Source: Fodinicurvata halophila (GTDB taxonomy: Bacteria > Pseudomonadota > Alphaproteobacteria > Kiloniellales > DSM-21159). From it: a stretch of 64,000 nucleotides of DNA. Shown here piece after piece: positions 11,741-20,861 of this stretch. The position numbers were made by a program, and so were the translations under genes. The stretch lies in assembly GCF_042651425.1 (NCBI RefSeq), contig NZ_JBHSCW010000001.1, positions 434,001-498,000 on the forward strand, given 5' to 3'. Each line of letters opens with the position of its first letter. Position 1 is the stretch's first letter. Below the pieces are notes generated by a model. It ran no database searches and was not told where the DNA came from. It worked only from the letters and a program-made list of their open reading frames with translations.

Positions 11741-12434
11741 GATTCGAAACCCACACCTGGGCCGGGCCGCTGTAAGCGCCATGCAGGACCTGCTGGCCCG
11801 TATCGAGAGTGGTGAATTCTCCCTGGGCCAGCAACTGCCCTCGGAACGGGAACTCGCCAATCTTCTGGGTGTGGCGCGCAATACCCTGCGGGCCGCTCTG
11901 CAACAGCTGGAAAGCGATGGGTTCCTGACGCGCCAGATCGGACGTGGAACCTTCGTGGCGCAAATCCCCAATCGCTCCAGCGGCAGCTTCCTGTCACGGC
12001 GCATGCGCAATGCCAGTCCAGCGGACCTGATGGAGGTGCGCCTCATCATCGAACCCCATGTGGCCGCCCTGGCCGCAAGCCGCGGCAGCAACGAGGACAT
12101 AGACCGGATCCAGATCGCCCTGCGCACCTCGCTCTCGGCCCGCGGCCTCGCGGAATTCGAGCACTGGGATGCCGAGCTGCATCTCGCCATCTTCCATGCC
12201 ACCAAGAACGCGCTTCTGGTGGACTACTGCGATGCCATCAACGCCATTCGCAACGAGCCCAGCTGGTACCGCCTGAAGAAGCGTACGGTTTCCACCGACA
12301 CGCGCACGCTCTACGACCAGCAGCACAGCGCCATCGTCCAGGCCATCGCCGACCGCGACCCCGAGACGGCACAGAAGCTGATGACCCAGCACATGAGCTC
12401 CATCCGGGACAACATGCTGGGCGTCCTGGGATGA
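11733..12434 (+). CDS. GntR-family transcriptional regulator, FadR/FCD subfamily
   Basis: A 233-residue regulator. An N-terminal winged helix (about residues 10-75) contains the GntR signature QLPSERELANLLGVARNTLRAAL, and the all-helical FCD ligand domain (about 95-230) has the metal-ligand pattern (D/H residues in EHWDAELHLAIFHAT and later H positions). It is divergent from the catabolic/transport operon at 11563. Identical inverted repeats sit before both genes, so it probably represses both until the substrate or an intermediate binds. Confidence 0.88.
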   Translation: MNQIRNPHLGRAAVSAMQDLLARIESGEFSLGQQLPSERELANLLGVARNTLRAALQQLESDGFLTRQIGRGTFVAQIPNRSSGSFLSRRMRNASPADLMEVRLIIEPHVAALAASRGSNEDIDRIQIALRTSLSARGLAEFEHWDAELHLAIFHATKNALLVDYCDAINAIRNEPSWYRLKKRTVSTDTRTLYDQQHSAIVQAIADRDPETAQKLMTQHMSSIRDNMLGVLG

Positions 12435-12632
12435 CGTGCCCCATCAAATCTCGGTGAGCTGCGGTCAGTTCCCGCAACAGGCAAGCAGACAGGTTCTTCC
12501 CCTGCGGAGAATCGCGCCCACCACCGGGCCAGCGCATTGTTTTCTTCGCACACGGGCGGCAGGATAGCGGCGGCAGGATACGGGGACACCGGGCAGCGGT
12601 GCCAGGGACGTCAGCAGAGGGGGAACGGACTC

Positions 12633-13829
12633 TTGGATTTCGATTTGCCGGAAGAAATGCAGAGCCTGCGAGAGTCGGTGCGCCGCTTTCACGAAACCGA
12701 GATCGCGCCCGCCCTGCCGGACTATGAGGCGCGCGGCGAGTTCCCGCGCGAGATCGTCCGCAAGCTGGGCGAGGCCGGTTACTTCGGGGCGGCCTTCCCG
12801 GAATGGCTGGGCGGCAGTGAGGCCGGCTTCCTTGCCGTTTCGGTGATTGCGGAGGAGCTGTCCCGGCTGGCCCCGGAGCTCGGCTACTGCATGAACATGC
12901 AGGCCATGACCTGCCCCTACACGATTTACAACTGGGGCAGTGACTCCCAGGCCGAAGCTCATGTGCCAGACCTGATTTCTGGCCGCAGCATCGGCATGTT
13001 CGCCCTGTCCGAGGCCGGTGGCGGCTCCGACCCCGCCGGCGCCATGCGCACGACGGCACGGCGCACCGGCGATGGCTACCTGCTGAACGGCTCGAAGATG
13101 TGGATCACCTTCTCGGACGCGGCGGACACCGGCGTCCTTTTCGCGAAGACCGATCCCGAGGCCGAGCACAGGGGAATCTCCGCCTTCATTGTCAGGCCAA
13201 AGGATTATCCCGGCTACCATGCCGACCCCATACCCATGAGCGGGCTGTCCCAGGCCCTGCGCTCCTGTGCCGTCTTCCTGGAGGATTTTCCCGTGCCCGA
13301 GGAGAACCGGCTTGGCGCGGAAGGCGAGGGGTTCCGGATTGCGATGAACGCGCTGGAATACGGTCGCCTCACCGTCTCGGCCCGGCTGGTCGGCCTGGCC
13401 CAGGCTGCCCTGGACGCCGCCGTCTCCTATGCCAATGAACGCGTGGTCGGCGGCCAGGCAATCGCCCACTACCAGATGCTCCAGGAACGCATCGCCGACA
13501 GCGTGGTGGCCGTCGACGCCGCCCGCATGATGGCCCGCCAGATCGGCTGGACCATGGATCAGGGCCGCACCTCGACGCGCGTGGCCTCCCGCGCCAAGTA
13601 CCTGGCCACCAAGGCCGCGCGCCTGGCCGGCGACACGGCGCGGGAGGTCTTCGGAGGCTATGCGCTGAGCGACGAGTATCCGGTCAAGAAGCTGAACGCC
13701 TACATCGACATGCTGACCGTGGGCGAAGGCACCGAGAACGTACAGCGCGTGCTGATTGCCCAGGATGTGCTGGGCATCAAGGACGCCAATCGCCACAGCC
13801 TGCGCAACAGGCTGCGCAACCAGACCTGA
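12633..13829 (+). CDS. Acyl-CoA dehydrogenase
   Basis: A 398-residue flavoprotein of the acyl-CoA dehydrogenase superfamily. It has the N-terminal helical domain, FALSEAGGGSDPA and WITFSDAA flavin/substrate motifs in the middle beta domain, and a C-terminal helical domain with GEGTENVQR, where the glutamate is the usual catalytic base position. The TTG at 12633 is preferred: a purine-rich AGAGGGGGA lies about 10 bases upstream and family homology begins there, while the ATG farther upstream adds a non-homologous leader. It may oxidise a CoA thioester from one of the neighbouring pathways and could share transcription with the GntR gene 198 bases before it. Confidence 0.87.
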   Translation: MDFDLPEEMQSLRESVRRFHETEIAPALPDYEARGEFPREIVRKLGEAGYFGAAFPEWLGGSEAGFLAVSVIAEELSRLAPELGYCMNMQAMTCPYTIYNWGSDSQAEAHVPDLISGRSIGMFALSEAGGGSDPAGAMRTTARRTGDGYLLNGSKMWITFSDAADTGVLFAKTDPEAEHRGISAFIVRPKDYPGYHADPIPMSGLSQALRSCAVFLEDFPVPEENRLGAEGEGFRIAMNALEYGRLTVSARLVGLAQAALDAAVSYANERVVGGQAIAHYQMLQERIADSVVAVDAARMMARQIGWTMDQGRTSTRVASRAKYLATKAARLAGDTAREVFGGYALSDEYPVKKLNAYIDMLTVGEGTENVQRVLIAQDVLGIKDANRHSLRNRLRNQT

Positions 13830-13844
13830 GCCCCATCGGCTCCC

Positions 13845-15149
13845 TCAGATCTGCTGCGGCAGCCAGGTAATGATGCCCGGGAAGGCCAGGAAGGCCGCCA
13901 CGGTCAGGATATCCGCCAGGACAAAGGGCGCCACTCCGCGGAACACCGAGGTAACCGGTATGTCCGAGCGTACCGAGGACACCACGTAGCAGTTCAGCCC
14001 GATGGGCGGTGTGATCAGGCAGAGTTCCGCCATCTTGACGACCACGATGCCAAACCAGATGGGATCGTAGCCCAGCGCCATAACGGCTGGATAGACGATC
14101 GGCAGGGTCAGCAGCATCATGCCGATGGCATCCATCACCATGCCCAGCAGGGCATAGGCCAGCAGGATACAGATCATCACCACAATGGGCGGGTAGGGCA
14201 GCGATGTGACCCAGGTCGTGAATTCGTCAGGGAGTCCCGAGAAGCCCAGGAACCGCACGAAGATCAGCACGCCCCAGATCATCGAGAAGATCATGACCGT
14301 CAGCTTGGCTGTCTCCAGCAGGGCGTCCCCCAGTTCGCGGTGGCGCATCCCCTTTCTGAGCGCGGCCAGGAAGACGACGAAAGCGCCCAGCGCGCCAGCC
14401 TCCGTCGGCGTCGCCCATCCCAGGTAGATGGCGCTGAAGATGATGACGACCACAATGATCATAGGGAAAGTGCCCGGCAGGGACTTGAAGCGCTCACTCC
14501 AGGTAAAGCCATGGATGGGCCTGCCTATGGACGGATTCCAGAGAGCCCAGGCAACGATGATCCCCATGTAGATCAAAGCCGAGAATATGCCGGGAATGAA
14601 CCCCGCCAGCAGCAGGCGTCCCACGGACTGCTCGACGATCAGGGCATAGATCACCAGGATCGCGCTGGGAGGGATCAGCGAGGCCAGGGTCCCTCCGGCC
14701 GCGACGACACCGGCGGCCAATCGCGGCGCATACCCAACCTTCAGCATTTCCGGAATGGCCACGCGCGCGAAGACGGCTGCCGTTGCGGTGGACGCGCCGG
14801 AGACTGCGGCAAACCCGGCCGTCGCGAACACCGAGGCGATCGCCATGCCCCCCGGAAGCCAGCCGAGCCACCTGCGCGCCGCCTCGAAGAGAGCATTGGT
14901 AATGCCGGCATGGAAGGCCAGGAAGCCGATCAGAATGAACATCGGCAGGACCGAGAGGGTATAGGTCGCGGACTTGGAGTGCGGCACGGTCCCCGCCATG
15001 CCGGCTCCCGCATCCCAGCCCAGCAGCACGACGAGGCCAACCAGGCCGACCAGGCCAGCGGCGATATAGATGCGCACTCCCAGCGCGACCAGGAACACCA
15101 GGGCGCCGATGCCGATGATGCCTATGGTGGAATCAGCAAGCTCGCTCAC
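13845..15149 (-). CDS. dctM: TRAP transporter large permease (DctM family)
   Basis: A 434-residue membrane protein with about twelve hydrophobic segments and the DctM signatures: GASTATAAVFARVAIPEMLKVGY and ASLIPPSAILVIYALI in the first half, and the WATPTEAGA motif in the second. It overlaps the small permease stop by four bases. With DctQ and DctP it forms a Na+-driven uptake system for an organic acid. Confidence 0.95.
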   Translation of the reverse strand: MSELADSTIGIIGIGALVFLVALGVRIYIAAGLVGLVGLVVLLGWDAGAGMAGTVPHSKSATYTLSVLPMFILIGFLAFHAGITNALFEAARRWLGWLPGGMAIASVFATAGFAAVSGASTATAAVFARVAIPEMLKVGYAPRLAAGVVAAGGTLASLIPPSAILVIYALIVEQSVGRLLLAGFIPGIFSALIYMGIIVAWALWNPSIGRPIHGFTWSERFKSLPGTFPMIIVVVIIFSAIYLGWATPTEAGALGAFVVFLAALRKGMRHRELGDALLETAKLTVMIFSMIWGVLIFVRFLGFSGLPDEFTTWVTSLPYPPIVVMICILLAYALLGMVMDAIGMMLLTLPIVYPAVMALGYDPIWFGIVVVKMAELCLITPPIGLNCYVVSSVRSDIPVTSVFRGVAPFVLADILTVAAFLAFPGIITWLPQQI

Positions 15150-15817
15150 CGGCCCCTCCCCGTCTGTTCATTGTCGTCAGGGGCGTCCGCTTCCTTCAGA
15201 TACTCCGCCGAGTCCACGGCAGCCGAACTCAGTGTCACCGGCACTGCGACCGCCTCCCTGTCCGGATGGACCAGCAGCCGTCCGTATCCGATCAGGTTGA
15301 TCGCCAGGCGGATCCACAGCAGGGAGAAGGACAGCGGGACCAACAGCTTGGACGGCCACCAGGGATACTGGGCATCGATCGTCGAATCCCCGTAGTTGTA
15401 GGCCCTGAGCGCATGATCGAAGCCATAGTAGATCAGTACCGCGATCAGGAAGAGCCCGCAGAGAATCCCGAAGACCTCGAAGGCCCAGCGCAATCGCCCA
15501 TGCAGATTGTCGATGATCATGTCCATGCGCACATGCCCGCCGAGGCGCTCGCAATAGGCGACCGCCAGGAAGGCGAAGGTGGTCATGGCCAGCTCCACCA
15601 TGTCGATGTAGCCGAAGATCGGTGTGTTCAGGAGCTTGCGCCCGGCAATCTGGGCCACGCCGAGCAGCATCAGGGCAAAGATGAAGCCGGCGGACACATA
15701 GGCGAAGAGTTTCTCCACCTGGTGCACCACGCGGTCGACCCGAACCAGTCCGGTCGGCCCCGAGGACGGCCCCAAGGACGGTCCATGCCCCGGTGCGGGG
15801 GAGTCGTCGGATTTCAT
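15146..15817 (-). CDS. dctQ: TRAP transporter small permease (DctQ family)
   Basis: A 223-residue protein with four hydrophobic helices after a proline-rich N-terminal tail, and family residues such as CERLGGHVRMD in the second loop. It is somewhat longer than the 160-190 residue norm because of polar N- and C-terminal extensions. Its gene overlaps dctM by four bases and follows dctP after a hairpin. Confidence 0.92.
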   Translation of the reverse strand: MKSDDSPAPGHGPSLGPSSGPTGLVRVDRVVHQVEKLFAYVSAGFIFALMLLGVAQIAGRKLLNTPIFGYIDMVELAMTTFAFLAVAYCERLGGHVRMDMIIDNLHGRLRWAFEVFGILCGLFLIAVLIYYGFDHALRAYNYGDSTIDAQYPWWPSKLLVPLSFSLLWIRLAINLIGYGRLLVHPDREAVAVPVTLSSAAVDSAEYLKEADAPDDNEQTGRGR

Positions 15818-15842
15818 GACAAGAGAACCTTCGCAGAAGAAT

Positions 15843-15872
15843 GCGGGTCACGCCGGCAAGGACGTGACCCGC
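15843..15872 (-). terminator. Stem-loop between dctP and dctQ, probable attenuator
   Basis: GCGGGTCACG and CGTGACCCGC pair perfectly over ten bases around a ten-base loop. On the minus strand it comes after dctP and before dctQ and is followed by a pyrimidine-rich ATTCTTCT run. It may stop or stabilise part of the transcript so that binding protein exceeds permease. Confidence 0.55.
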
Positions 15873-15906
15873 AGGATCTGGCCATCGTAGTCAGGCCGCC
15901 CGAAGA

Positions 15907-16959
15907 TCAGCCCTCATATTTCTCCTGAGCCTTCTCGATTTCCTCCAGAACGAAATCCAGAAGGCCCTGGGCATCGAAGTCATCCTGGTTCTCCTCGACC
16001 CATTCGTCCCAGACCGGCTGGCCGGCGACCTCCTTGAAACGCTCGATCTGGGCGTCGTCATAGGTGATCTCGGTCAGTTCCTCGCGGAAGTTCGGCAGGT
16101 TGACCTTGTCGATCTCCTTGTAGGCCTGGATCTGGGCCTGGTAGGCCTCTTCCTTCACGTCCTCCAGCAGCTGCTGGTACTCTTCGGGAAGCTCGTTGTA
16201 AGCCTCCTTGTTGAGGACCGTGCCGCACTCGGTCGTCCCCGGCGACATGTTGCTGGTGAACCAATCCGACACCTCCGGAATCTGGTACGAGGCATGGGAA
16301 TAGGTATAGGGCAGGGAGACGGCGTCGATGGTACCGCGATCGATGGACGTATAGGTTTCGGTGGCCGGAACCGTGGTGGGAGACGCGCCCAGCTTCTCCA
16401 TCGCCTGGCCGATACCGCCCCCGGCGCGCACCCGCAGGCCGTCCCAGTCATCGATGCTTTCCGGCGGATCACCGGCCCCCAGGAACTCGTACTGCGGCAG
16501 CAGCGCCGACATGTAGTAGCGGGCATTCCACTGGTCTATCTTCTCCTTCAGGATGGGATGGTTCATCACGGCTTCGCGCACATCCCTGGACACATCCCAG
16601 TTGCCAAGCTGCAGGAACGGCATGGTCAGCACCATGGACGCCGGCATCTTGCCCGGATGATAGAAGTTGCAGTACATCGCGGATTCAAAGGCGCCGATGC
16701 GGATGCCATCCAGATTCTCGCGCGCCTTCGACAACGCCTCGCCATAGACGACCTCGATCTGGAAGCGCCCATCGGTCCGCTCCGAAATCAATTCCGCCGC
16801 TTTCTCTATGCCGGCGGTGAAGGCACGTTCCTTGCCCCAGGTCGAGACCCGCCAACTGACTTCAGGGCCCTCGACGGTATCCTGCGCACTCGCCACGCTG
16901 GGCAAGGCAACAGCCACTGCAAGGCCGGCTATCGCCAGCCACTTTCCTGATTCTCGCAT
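15907..16959 (-). CDS. dctP: TRAP transporter periplasmic binding protein (DctP family)
   Basis: A 350-residue exported protein. The ATG at 16959 has a GGAGG site and gives a clear signal peptide ending in ASA near residue 26. DctP features are the KERAFTAGIEKAAELI opening, a GEALSKARENLDGIRIGAFE segment and an arginine-bearing LRVRAGGG beta strand that usually binds the substrate carboxylate. The mature protein is very acidic. It is the first gene of the TRAP operon; the substrate is not evident. Confidence 0.93.
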   Translation of the reverse strand: MRESGKWLAIAGLAVAVALPSVASAQDTVEGPEVSWRVSTWGKERAFTAGIEKAAELISERTDGRFQIEVVYGEALSKARENLDGIRIGAFESAMYCNFYHPGKMPASMVLTMPFLQLGNWDVSRDVREAVMNHPILKEKIDQWNARYYMSALLPQYEFLGAGDPPESIDDWDGLRVRAGGGIGQAMEKLGASPTTVPATETYTSIDRGTIDAVSLPYTYSHASYQIPEVSDWFTSNMSPGTTECGTVLNKEAYNELPEEYQQLLEDVKEEAYQAQIQAYKEIDKVNLPNFREELTEITYDDAQIERFKEVAGQPVWDEWVEENQDDFDAQGLLDFVLEEIEKAQEKYEG

Positions 16960-17006
16960 GATTTTCCTCCCTATTCGTTCTTGTTTCCCGAATACCGGGT
17001 TATATT

Positions 17007-17041
17007 CAGTATTTGGTATACTGTTCAGAACTTGTGTTCTG
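17007..17041. promoter_or_regulatory. Two inverted repeats upstream of dctP
   Basis: CAGTAT...ATACTG (17007-17023, five-base spacer) and CAGAAC...GTTCTG (17026-17041, four-base spacer) lie side by side in the AT-rich leader 50-80 bases before the dctP start. Their placement suggests operator sites over the promoter. No regulator gene adjoins them, so the factor is unknown. Confidence 0.45.
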
Positions 17042-17172
17042 TTCTTTTTAGCGACAGACGGTAGCAGAGCTTTTGACGCGGCGCAATCGACCCGAAGAAT
17101 ACACTTCTTCATCAAAGGATTATCTGTTCGACCCGCGTTTATACTTGTGAATGTCCGCGGAGGTGCTCGGTT

Positions 17173-18423
17173 TCAGGAGACCTCGGACTCCCGACGCGGC
17201 TGCTTTGGGTGAACGTCGCGTGCCGGCAGGTATATGCTGACCGCCAGCAGGGCCACCGCGCCCATGCCCAGGAACATCAGGCGAAAGCCCGTCACGCTCA
17301 CCTCACCCTCGGCTCCGGTGAAGAGGCCCAGGAACAGCGAGGTTCCCAGCTGGAACAGCGTGGCACCCCCCATCACTCCGGTGTTGATGCTGGTGATTCC
17401 GCGCCCCGCCATGTGATCGGGCAAAAGGCCGCGACCGTGCGCGATGATCAGCATGCTGGCCGAGGAGAAGAAGGCGATGGCGGCCAGCAGGACCACGACC
17501 AGGACGACAGGCGGCTCCGGATAGGCCCCCAGCAGCAGCAGGGTCAGGCCCAGCGGCACGACACCGGTGAGTACGGCCCGTTTGCGCGAATTGAGAAGCT
17601 GGTCCAGCGGTCCGAAGCAGAGCGTGCCGACCAGGCTGCAGACCGGCATGAACAGCAGCACGTTGCCCACCGCCACCGAGTCCATATCGAAGGCGGCGTG
17701 CAGGTAGGGCCCGCCCCACAGCCCGAGGATGGTGATCATGCTGGGATAGGCGATCAGGGCGAGGACGAAGATCCGCTGGATGTCCCGCATCTTCAAAACC
17801 ATGGCCAGCCCCTGCATCAGTTCCGTCCAGGAAGGAGGATCGGCGCTCTTGGCGACAGGTGTCTCCGGTCTGTCGCGCACCACCACGAAGACGACGACGG
17901 CCAGGACCAGGGTGATGCCCGAGAGCACGGCAAAGCTGGCACGCCAACCGATGGCCTCGATGGAATAGGCGAAGGGCGCCGTGGCCAGCAGGTTGCCCAG
18001 ATGCCCCGTGGCGATGACGAAGGACGAGACGACGGCGAAATGCCGAGCGGAGAACCAGGCCGAGATCACGACGAAGGCGCCCATCACCGCGGCGGCGCAG
18101 CCGACCCCCAGCAGGCCGCGCGCGAGCACGAGCAGCAGCAGGCTGTCGCCCTGCGCGAAGACGATGGCACCGGCCACGGCCAGCAACAGCAGGCCGCTGA
18201 TGGTCAGCCGCGGCCCGTAGCGATCGAACAGGAGGCCCGAGGGCAGCTGCATGACCATGAAGGCGACGAAGAACGCCGCCGTCATGCTGCCGTAGGCCGT
18301 CGGCGACATGCCGATATCCCCCATGACCGGTTCCGCCAGGACGGAATTGGCGGCCCGGTAGAACTGGCTGATCATGCCGGCGAGGCAGAGCACGCAGACA
18401 ATCTGGATTCGCTGAAGGTTCAT
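17173..18423 (-). CDS. Major facilitator superfamily transporter
   Basis: A 416-residue membrane protein with twelve predicted helices in two halves. The loop-2 motif LLFDRYGPR (variant of GxLaDrxGrk) and ARGLLGVGCAAAVMG in helix 4 mark the MFS fold. The start at 18423 immediately precedes helix 1. It is transcribed away from the polysaccharide-type locus, with a 209-base divergent spacer. The cargo and the direction of transport cannot be told. Confidence 0.88.
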   Translation of the reverse strand: MNLQRIQIVCVLCLAGMISQFYRAANSVLAEPVMGDIGMSPTAYGSMTAAFFVAFMVMQLPSGLLFDRYGPRLTISGLLLLAVAGAIVFAQGDSLLLLVLARGLLGVGCAAAVMGAFVVISAWFSARHFAVVSSFVIATGHLGNLLATAPFAYSIEAIGWRASFAVLSGITLVLAVVVFVVVRDRPETPVAKSADPPSWTELMQGLAMVLKMRDIQRIFVLALIAYPSMITILGLWGGPYLHAAFDMDSVAVGNVLLFMPVCSLVGTLCFGPLDQLLNSRKRAVLTGVVPLGLTLLLLGAYPEPPVVLVVVLLAAIAFFSSASMLIIAHGRGLLPDHMAGRGITSINTGVMGGATLFQLGTSLFLGLFTGAEGEVSVTGFRLMFLGMGAVALLAVSIYLPARDVHPKQPRRESEVS

Positions 18424-18632
18424 GCCTCACAGTCCGCGGTGGTTGCGCCATGGGACCCGCATTCGTTCGGCAAGACAAGCCCCGGCATCCGAACAGCATG
18501 CCAACTTGCCGGTTGTGCCGGCTGCCTCTTTTCAAGGGAGTGAGGATCGAGGAGTTCACCTATCCACCACTCTCTGCAATAGTCCAGGGGATTTGTTCGT
18601 CGTGCTTGAATTTACGAATGGAGTGGGGGCCC

Positions 18633-20387
18633 GTGCGCAATACCGTCTTTCTTGTCAGTCTCTGGTGCTCGCTTGTCGTCCTGCCGTCTTGTGGAACCGC
18701 AATGACCGAAGACTCGAATTCTGCATCTTCCGTAACCCTTCGGCTCTGTCCGGCAGACCAGGCCGAAACGGCAGGCAAGACACTGGCCAGCTTCACCGAT
18801 ACCGCTGGCGCCAGGAAAGTACTGACAGTGGCAGAGACCCCTGGCGAGGCCGAGGCCTGCAGCCAGCTGCAGCTGCCCGTCGATCGCGCCAGCCTGCGCT
18901 GGGCGGGTTTCGTCGCGGATATCACGGACTCGACCGAGAGCATCGTTCTGACCGGACCGGCCGACCAGGTCGATGCCGAGGGGTTGCCGCAATTCACGGC
19001 CGAGACGACCACCACGGCCGAACGGCGCGCAGACCGCTCCGTACCCCGCATAGCGCCGCTGGCCAGGAACCTGCTACCACTCCTCTCCGCACGGCCCTTC
19101 GGAACGGAAGAGCGGGTCACCCTGGAAAAGACGGACGACGGGCTGACGATACGCTGCCAGGCCGGCAGCCAACCCGCCGGCGTCCTCCTGGAAGATCCCG
19201 AAAGGGACTTGCCTGAACTCGACAGGGTGGACCTGCGGGTCGCCGCCGAGCATTCTGGCGGCTTCCAGTTCGCCCTGTACGACCCGCTCAAGGCGGACAG
19301 CCAGAACCCGACGGTCCTCGGGGCGTTGCCTCAGGGGTCGACGTTCATGACCTTGCCACAGCCAAATCCAGTGCACGGGCCGCGATACCCGCTGGCCTTC
19401 TCCCTGCACTGCCCGAACAGCGGCGGTGAGGCCCGCCTGAACAGCATCGAGCTCGCACCGAGAGTCAGCTCAGAGCCTGTCGACAGTCCGCTGACCGCCT
19501 GGGCCTGGCACCCCGATCTCTGGCAGAGTCGTCAGGAGAGCGTGCTGGAACAAGCCGAGGCGCTCGACCTGGACGCGCTCTATATCTCCGTGGACTATCA
19601 GGACGGTCGCCTCCAGAACAGAGAGGTGCTGTCGACGTTCATCCGCAGGGCGGATGAGCGTGGCCTGGATGTCTGGGCTGTCGAAGGCGACCCCGCTGCC
19701 GTGCTCGAAAGCGAGCGGCCGATCTTTGTCCGCAGGGCCGAGGCCATCGCCGCCTATAACCGCAACGCTGCACCACAATCCCGCCTTGCCGGTGTCCAGT
19801 ACGACATAGAACCCTACCTGCTGACCGGCTTCAATCTGGACAGGCCGGCCTGGCTGGATGCGTTCCGCAACACCCTGGAAGAACTCACGGCCGTTCTCGA
19901 TATGCCGGTCGAACTGGCCCTGCCCTTCTGGTTCGCGGGCAATCCCCAGATCGAGGCCAGATTCCTGGACAGGCTGCCGGACTCGGTGGTCTCCATCGCC
20001 GTCATGTCCTATCGCACCCAGCCCTCCGACCTGCAGGAAATCGCGACCCCTTTCCTGGACTGGGGCACGGATGAAAACATGCCGATTCGGATCGGGCTGG
20101 AGGCTGGGCCACTGTCCGATGAACTGCACCTGAACTACAGACCGGCCGAGCAAGGAGAACTCTGGGCCCTGGAGCTGGGCGGACACAACGCGCTGGTGCT
20201 GCTCGACGAACCCGCCCGGAACCCTCACGGCACGAGCTGGCGCTACAGCCATCGTCACATCTCGCCCGGGGACCGCCTGAGCTTCAATGGGGATATTCAG
20301 GCTATGCAGCTCCTCATGAGCGAGGTGGAGCCGAAGTTCCAGGTTTGGCCGTCCTTCCACGGTTTTGCCCTGCATGGTGTTCTCTAG
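18633..20387 (+). CDS. Putative lipoprotein with TIM-barrel glycoside-hydrolase-like domain
   Basis: I do not recognise a named family. The GTG at 18633 has a GGAG site nine bases upstream and gives a signal peptide ending in LPSC (Cys20), a fair lipobox, so a membrane-anchored lipoprotein of 584 residues is likely. Residues about 30-280 are a poorly defined beta-rich region. From about residue 290 (AWAWHPDLW) the pattern of alternating strands and helices resembles a TIM barrel of polysaccharide-locus proteins: ALYISVDYQDG, GLDVWAVEGDP and YDIEPY (Asp391, Glu393), where the acidic pair is a plausible catalytic site. It heads the set of receiver, barrel, HEAT and GT2 genes, so a role in trimming or exporting a glycan is inferred. 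Confidence 0.6.
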   Translation: MRNTVFLVSLWCSLVVLPSCGTAMTEDSNSASSVTLRLCPADQAETAGKTLASFTDTAGARKVLTVAETPGEAEACSQLQLPVDRASLRWAGFVADITDSTESIVLTGPADQVDAEGLPQFTAETTTTAERRADRSVPRIAPLARNLLPLLSARPFGTEERVTLEKTDDGLTIRCQAGSQPAGVLLEDPERDLPELDRVDLRVAAEHSGGFQFALYDPLKADSQNPTVLGALPQGSTFMTLPQPNPVHGPRYPLAFSLHCPNSGGEARLNSIELAPRVSSEPVDSPLTAWAWHPDLWQSRQESVLEQAEALDLDALYISVDYQDGRLQNREVLSTFIRRADERGLDVWAVEGDPAAVLESERPIFVRRAEAIAAYNRNAAPQSRLAGVQYDIEPYLLTGFNLDRPAWLDAFRNTLEELTAVLDMPVELALPFWFAGNPQIEARFLDRLPDSVVSIAVMSYRTQPSDLQEIATPFLDWGTDENMPIRIGLEAGPLSDELHLNYRPAEQGELWALELGGHNALVLLDEPARNPHGTSWRYSHRHISPGDRLSFNGDIQAMQLLMSEVEPKFQVWPSFHGFALHGVL

Positions 20388-20395
20388 TAGAGAAC
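20379..20395. repeat. 17-base perfect palindrome across the lipoprotein stop codon
   Basis: GTTCTCTA and TAGAGAAC flank a single G; the TAG stop lies inside. There is no T-run, so it is not a classical terminator. It sits about 75 bases before the receiver gene and could be an operator or RNA-processing site for the downstream part of the locus. Confidence 0.5.
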
Positions 20396-20468
20396 ATTCA
20401 CGCGAGGAAAATGATTCGATACCCTCGCTCTCAGGTATAAATGACCGGCAGGAGTCCGGGGAACCCGT

Positions 20469-20861
20469 ATGCCACAACCAGCCAGTCAGATCCTGATCGC
20501 CGATGACGACCCGCTGCTGGTGGAATTGCTCGAATACAAGCTCGAAGCGCGCGGCTACGAGGTTCTCAAGGCGGACGATGGCCCCTCGGCCCTGGAGGCG
20601 GTGCAACGCGAGCAGCCGGCGCTGGTCGTGCTTGACGCCATGATGCCCGGCTTCGACGGCTTCGAGGTCCTGCGACGCCTGAAGGGCAACGAGACGACTG
20701 CCGGGATTCCGGTCGTGATGCTGACTGCGCGCAAGGCCGAGAACGATGTTCTGCAAGGCCTCTCCCTGGGCGCCCACGATTATCTGGTGAAACCCTTCAT
20801 GCCCCAGGAACTGGTCACGCGTATCTCCAAGATCCTCGGCGAACGGGACAGCTCGGCGTGA
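20469..20861 (+). CDS. Single-domain response regulator (receiver only)
   Basis: A 130-residue CheY-like protein made only of a receiver domain. The acidic pocket is DDD at 12-14, the phosphoacceptor is Asp56 in VVLDAMMPG, and the conserved lysine is in LVKPF. No DNA-binding or enzymatic output domain exists. Its stop overlaps the GTG of the next gene (GTGA). It most likely receives phosphate from the kinase/Hpt pair at 24565-27851 and acts by binding a protein, perhaps in the synthase complex. Confidence 0.92.
   Translation: MPQPASQILIADDDPLLVELLEYKLEARGYEVLKADDGPSALEAVQREQPALVVLDAMMPGFDGFEVLRRLKGNETTAGIPVVMLTARKAENDVLQGLSLGAHDYLVKPFMPQELVTRISKILGERDSSA

Noticed and set aside
18498..18617. 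CxxC...CxxC zinc-ribbon-like stretch in frame upstream of the lipoprotein
   Set aside because: It precedes the signal peptide, which would then be internal, and the GTG at 18633 has a better ribosome site. A chance pattern is more likely, though a separate tiny peptide cannot be excluded.
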